Below, one piece after another: positions 60,647-64,000 of a stretch of 64,000 nucleotides of DNA. The position numbers and the translations under genes are program-made. Source of the DNA: Psychrobacter immobilis (GTDB taxonomy: Bacteria; Pseudomonadota; Gammaproteobacteria; Pseudomonadales; Moraxellaceae); NCBI GenBank assembly GCA_904846265.1, contig CAJHAA010000009.1:1-64000 (forward strand), given 5' to 3'. A model generated the notes under the pieces. The model saw only the letters and a program-made list of their open reading frames with translations. It ran no database searches and had not been told where the DNA came from. Position 1 is the stretch's first letter, and the number at the start of each line of letters is the position of its first letter.

Positions 60647-61363
60647 ATGACAACTAGAAACTATGGAAATTTATTGCTACTGGCATTATTTATTGGTTTA
60701 GTAGGCTGTCAAACGACTGAAATCGTAGCGGCTAAAACCTTGCCTCAATATGAAAATATCAGAACGATGCAGGTAGATAGCGATTTAGATGGCGATGGTG
60801 TGCTTGATGCTATAGACGAATGCCCTGAAACGCGACCCAATGTAGTAATTGATGCTAAAGGCTGTGAAATAATAATTGAGGGAGGCGAGGCACTTGAAAT
60901 GGAGTTCAATGGGTTTTTCTCGCAAATGAGCAGTCAGCTATCTGATATCTATGATGCAGTATTTGTGAAAATAGCAGAAAGTCTTAATGAACACCCAAAA
61001 GCCAATGTTTTTATTTTCGGTCATGCAGCGACAAGTGAAATAGATAAAGATGCTTTAGCGACTTTTGGTTTCGATTCTTTATCACGCAATCGCGCGCTAA
61101 TTATTAATAATAATTTAGTGTTGTAATATAATATCGATGCTGAGCGTATCCGTACTTATGAGTGCTCAAATAAGATTATAGTTACAGATACAGCGTTTAT
61201 AGATCCAAGTTTTGAAAAGCTCACTCTTAAAAATATTGAGGCAAAACAACGCCGCGCAACTTTAATGGCGAGTAGTGAAGTTCATGATTTGATGAATCTT
61301 GAATATGATTCTGATATGCAAAAATATGGTGAATATGCCAAGCACTGTGAACTGTTCGAATAA
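60647..61363 (+). pseudogene. TSP3/OmpA-like lipoprotein 4, interrupted by an in-frame TAA
   Basis: Lipobox GLVGC (C21), TSP3 repeat DLDGDGVLDAIDECPETRP and OmpA-like segments as in copy 3. The frame stops at 61124-61126 (TAA) after SLSRNRALIINNNLVL. It then continues open in the same frame for 78 codons to a TAA at 61361, beginning YNIDAERIRTYEC, which aligns with YNIDPDRIKTFYY of copy 3. The simplest reading is a single-base nonsense change. A truncated lipoprotein of 159 aa may still be made. Confidence 0.8.
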
Positions 61364-61399
61364 TAACGACTGATTTTCTTCAACCGTTAAAAATTATTC

Positions 61400-62311
61400 T
61401 TACCCCAACGCCGAAAACACCACCATCAGCACTGGCGAGACAATATTAATAATAAAGCCAAAACTAATCGCCAATGGCACAACTTTAAGACCGCCAGATT
61501 GTTGAATAATTGGCAGGGTAAAATCCAAGCTCGTCGCGCCGCCAAGTCCAACTGCTGCTGATGGATATTTACGCATAAACACGGGAATAAATATCAATGC
61601 AAAGAACTCACGCACCAAGTCATTAAAGAGCGCGACACTGCCCCAAACCGCGCCATAAGCATCAGTCATCACAATCGCTGATAACGAATACCAACCAAAT
61701 CCTGACGCCAGTGCCAAGCCTTTGGTCCACGATACCTCACTGAACATCAGCGCAAATATCAAGCCACCAACCAATACAGCTAGTGTAAAGATGACACTCA
61801 TCTCAACGCCGCGCTTATTCAGCAGCACTTCTTTTAGCGTAATACCTGAGCCTTTTAAGCCAATGCCGACCAACAAAATTAATATCATCAGCATCACCGT
61901 CATGGTATTTTCAGGCGGCATATAATTGTCTGGTAAGAAATAACCAATCACCATACCAATGACCACACAAACGACTTGAGCGAGGCTACCACGGATACTC
62001 ACGCGATGTTCTTTAGATTTTACGCTGGGTTTTTTGGCATGCCATGGACGCAGTCGGTCAAATAGCATCAGGGCAAACAAACCACTGCCAATTGTCAAAA
62101 TCGATAATATGGTCACATACAGCGCAATTTCGCCTATCTGACTGCCAAGTCCTTCAACTTGTGACAGCTCGATACCAATCAGCGCTAAGATGATAAATAC
62201 CAGATAAGATAAGCCTTTATCTGCAAGCTTTGTCATGGTTGGATGAGAAGGAATGGCAAATCCAATAAACATTGGCATTAATACCAGAACAAGGGTAACT
62301 AGGCTTTGCAT
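61400..62311 (-). CDS. LysO-like lysine exporter family protein
   Basis: 303 aa with about eight or more helices, matching the LysO/YbjE (DUF340) length of 299. Family segments include GLSYLVFIILALIGIEL near the N-terminus, GFGWYSLSAIVMTDAYG and a LGGATSLDFTLPIIQQSGG stretch. LysO exports lysine and its analogues in E. coli; the substrate here is inferred. Convergent with the broken lipoprotein 4. Confidence 0.85.
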   Translation of the reverse strand: MQSLVTLVLVLMPMFIGFAIPSHPTMTKLADKGLSYLVFIILALIGIELSQVEGLGSQIGEIALYVTILSILTIGSGLFALMLFDRLRPWHAKKPSVKSKEHRVSIRGSLAQVVCVVIGMVIGYFLPDNYMPPENTMTVMLMILILLVGIGLKGSGITLKEVLLNKRGVEMSVIFTLAVLVGGLIFALMFSEVSWTKGLALASGFGWYSLSAIVMTDAYGAVWGSVALFNDLVREFFALIFIPVFMRKYPSAAVGLGGATSLDFTLPIIQQSGGLKVVPLAISFGFIINIVSPVLMVVFSALG

Positions 62312-62580
62312 GGTGATTGGCTCGCGGCATTTTCAAAGGCGTTTTTAAGAAGCTGGAAATTGTATCACATGAAACGATCAATGCTGACATGAGCGGCTAA
62401 GATTCCTTGTAAAAGCCGACTGTTTAACGACCAACTATTGAGCGTTAAGATAAAATCGTGAATCACTAAGCCGTAAGTCAGGATTTCATTCATGATAATT
62501 TGACTGCTAACAACGCTTAAGTATTTACCTGACCAACTTTTGTTGCTACATTAATAGACTTACTATATTTGGCTTGCCTC

Positions 62581-64000
62581 ATGTCGCTATATCAGCTCAA
62601 GTCTCAGTTTCAAGATCAGCTGCGCCCAATAAGTGATGCGTTGGTCGAGCAAAAGGTGACAGCAAATCAAGTGACGGTGTCAGCTGTATTATTGAGCCTT
62701 GGTACGGCCTATATGATTGCCAAACCCGCAACTGAGCAGCAGGCATTATGGTTGCTGTTACCTTCATCACTGTTTGTGCGTATGGCGCTCAATGCTATCG
62801 ATGGCATGATGGCGCGTGAGCATGGGCAAGCCTCAAGGCTTGGGGCAGTGCTGAATGAAGTGGGCGATATCGTGGCTGATACGGCGCTTATCGCAAGTTT
62901 AGCTCCTCATCTTGCTAATGGTAACTTACAAGCGTCGGCAGTCAATTTACCAAACCGTATATCAATCCATCAGCGTCATATTGTCGGTCTGATTGTGCTT
63001 AGTATCAGCACTGAGTTACTAGGTATTACCAGTAATACGATGTTAGACATTAGAGCAAACCAAGGGCCTTTAGGCAAAAGCGATCGTGCTTTTTTACTAG
63101 GTTTGCTTGGCGCTTTCATGGCGACTAAAATGCCGATCATGCTATCGCATATCAAAGCGGGTCCACTATTGATACTGACAGAGGCACTACTATTAAAAAC
63201 CTGCTTAAATCGCCTGCGTTATATGGCAGATTTATACTTGATACGTAAACCACCCGCGCTTCGTTCAAATTACTCAGAAACTCTTGAGTTAATCCCAGAG
63301 CCATCGTACAAATCTATTTTTTCGCTTGGTTACCAAATGAATGTTGGTCAACCCAATACGCTATTTTTCGATGCTGTTTCGTCAAATTATTCTTTATTAA
63401 GCTATCCTCTATCAAATTTTTCTTCATTAAATGCCCCTTTATCAAATCTTGCTATTAAAACTTCCTTTTTGGAGCCTAAGACAATGCCGACCACCCCTCT
63501 CGATAGTCATGAAAAAGTGGAGCAGGTTAGCGATACGCTCAATTTATCGTCTTCCAAATTGATAAGTGGTGAAAGTTGCTATAACGCTTACGATGGCACG
63601 GCGATTTATTATCGCTATTGGTTAACGACACCTTTAGAGAATATCAAACAAGCCGGTCAGCAGCACACACAACAGCGCCAAGTCATTCTGTTACATCGTG
63701 GTCATGAGCATTCTGGACGCTTAGCAGAACTTGGTGAACAATTTGCCATGGCAGGCTATCAAGTATTTGCTTGGGATGCGCGCGGTAATGGGCGCTCGGG
63801 TGGTATCAAAGATCATGCCGAGAGTGTCACCAAGCTTGAGCGCGATTTAGACGGTTTTGTACAATTGGTTATCGGGCAAACGGGCATTGCTATCGAGGAT
63901 ACCTTAATCGTCGCCAGTAGTATCGGTGCGGTACTCGCCGCAGCATGGGTACATGATTATGCACCCAATATTCGTGGGATGATATTGGGTACGCCAGCGT
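62581..64000 (+). CDS. CDP-alcohol phosphatidyltransferase fused to alpha/beta hydrolase (partial)
   Basis: An unbroken frame of at least 473 codons runs off the right edge. The N-terminal part (about 1-225) is a CDP-alcohol phosphatidyltransferase: NAIDGMMAREHGQASRLGAV then LNEVGD, the D-x2-D-G-x2-A-R-x8-G-x3-D-x3-D motif with Asn at two of the four Asp positions (N71, N92). A Ser/Leu/Asn-rich linker (about 245-300) follows. From M302 an alpha/beta hydrolase begins: LLHRGHEHSGRL, WDARGNGRSGG and VASSIGAVLAAAWVHDYAP. That hydrolase type is often fused to a C-terminal methyltransferase, which would lie off the window. Function is unknown; likely lipid metabolism. Confidence 0.8.
   Translation, partial: MSLYQLKSQFQDQLRPISDALVEQKVTANQVTVSAVLLSLGTAYMIAKPATEQQALWLLLPSSLFVRMALNAIDGMMAREHGQASRLGAVLNEVGDIVADTALIASLAPHLANGNLQASAVNLPNRISIHQRHIVGLIVLSISTELLGITSNTMLDIRANQGPLGKSDRAFLLGLLGAFMATKMPIMLSHIKAGPLLILTEALLLKTCLNRLRYMADLYLIRKPPALRSNYSETLELIPEPSYKSIFSLGYQMNVGQPNTLFFDAVSSNYSLLSYPLSNFSSLNAPLSNLAIKTSFLEPKTMPTTPLDSHEKVEQVSDTLNLSSSKLISGESCYNAYDGTAIYYRYWLTTPLENIKQAGQQHTQQRQVILLHRGHEHSGRLAELGEQFAMAGYQVFAWDARGNGRSGGIKDHAESVTKLERDLDGFVQLVIGQTGIAIEDTLIVASSIGAVLAAAWVHDYAPNIRGMILGTPA

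Overview
The window reads as a chromosomal segment from a gammaproteobacterium of the Moraxellaceae, most likely Psychrobacter. This is inferred from gene content and order (dut-algC-argB, leuS-lptE-holA, a 13-subunit nuo operon with fused nuoCD, ppc, katE, macAB), moderate-to-low GC and the 5S rRNA sequence. No database search was run. No prophage, CRISPR array or intact insertion sequence was seen.

Layout. 1-365: the very end of a 23S rRNA, a 5S rRNA and the terminator of the rRNA operon. 539-4106: an AT-rich accessory block beside the rRNA operon with an orphan protein, a glutathione S-transferase, a small membrane protein, and a two-gene unit of a HEPN-motif protein (TIGR02391/Ymh-like) and a HEPN/RES-domain putative NAD-degrading enzyme. 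4267-13148: OsmC-like, flavodoxin-like and DUF938 methyltransferase genes, ppc, a secreted dienelactone hydrolase, a large catalase and an MBL-fold hydrolase. 13205-13565: two identical tRNA-Lys genes in a direct repeat. 13861-17327: MacAB-type efflux. 17494-22568: an Imm63-like orphan immunity gene convergent with leuS-lptE-holA. 22795-30418: an ArsC/Spx-like reductase, argB and a small membrane protein, algC, dut, mgtE and rep. 31320-47765: complete respiratory complex I (nuoA-N). 47933-53974: fpr, a conserved unknown, a TonB-like protein, an MscS channel, ybeY and a phoH-like gene. 54584-57233: two UbiH/UbiF-family hydroxylases. 57286-61363: four related small lipoproteins (TSP3-type calcium repeat plus divergent OmpA-like domain), one broken by a stop codon, with an unknown membrane protein between them. 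61400-64000: a LysO-like exporter and a CDP-alcohol phosphatidyltransferase joined in frame to an alpha/beta hydrolase that runs off the window.

How the parts work together. nuoA-N encodes one machine (NADH:ubiquinone oxidoreductase), and the two Ubi hydroxylases plausibly make its quinone substrate. leuS-lptE-holA and dut-algC-argB are conserved housekeeping neighbourhoods. MacAB, TonB, LptE and the lipoprotein cluster serve the envelope. Catalase and OsmC-like proteins suggest peroxide defence.

The least explained features are: the HEPN plus RES pair; the lipoprotein family, all four members of which lack the OmpA-domain Asp expected to bind diaminopimelate while keeping the Arg; a recurring pattern of short tandem duplications that include or follow stop codons (after the OsmC-like gene, nuoCD and nuoH) plus a 5 x 20-bp array before nuoCD; a 62-bp inverted-repeat element with a related copy at the tonB stop; and the lipid-enzyme/hydrolase fusion at the right edge.
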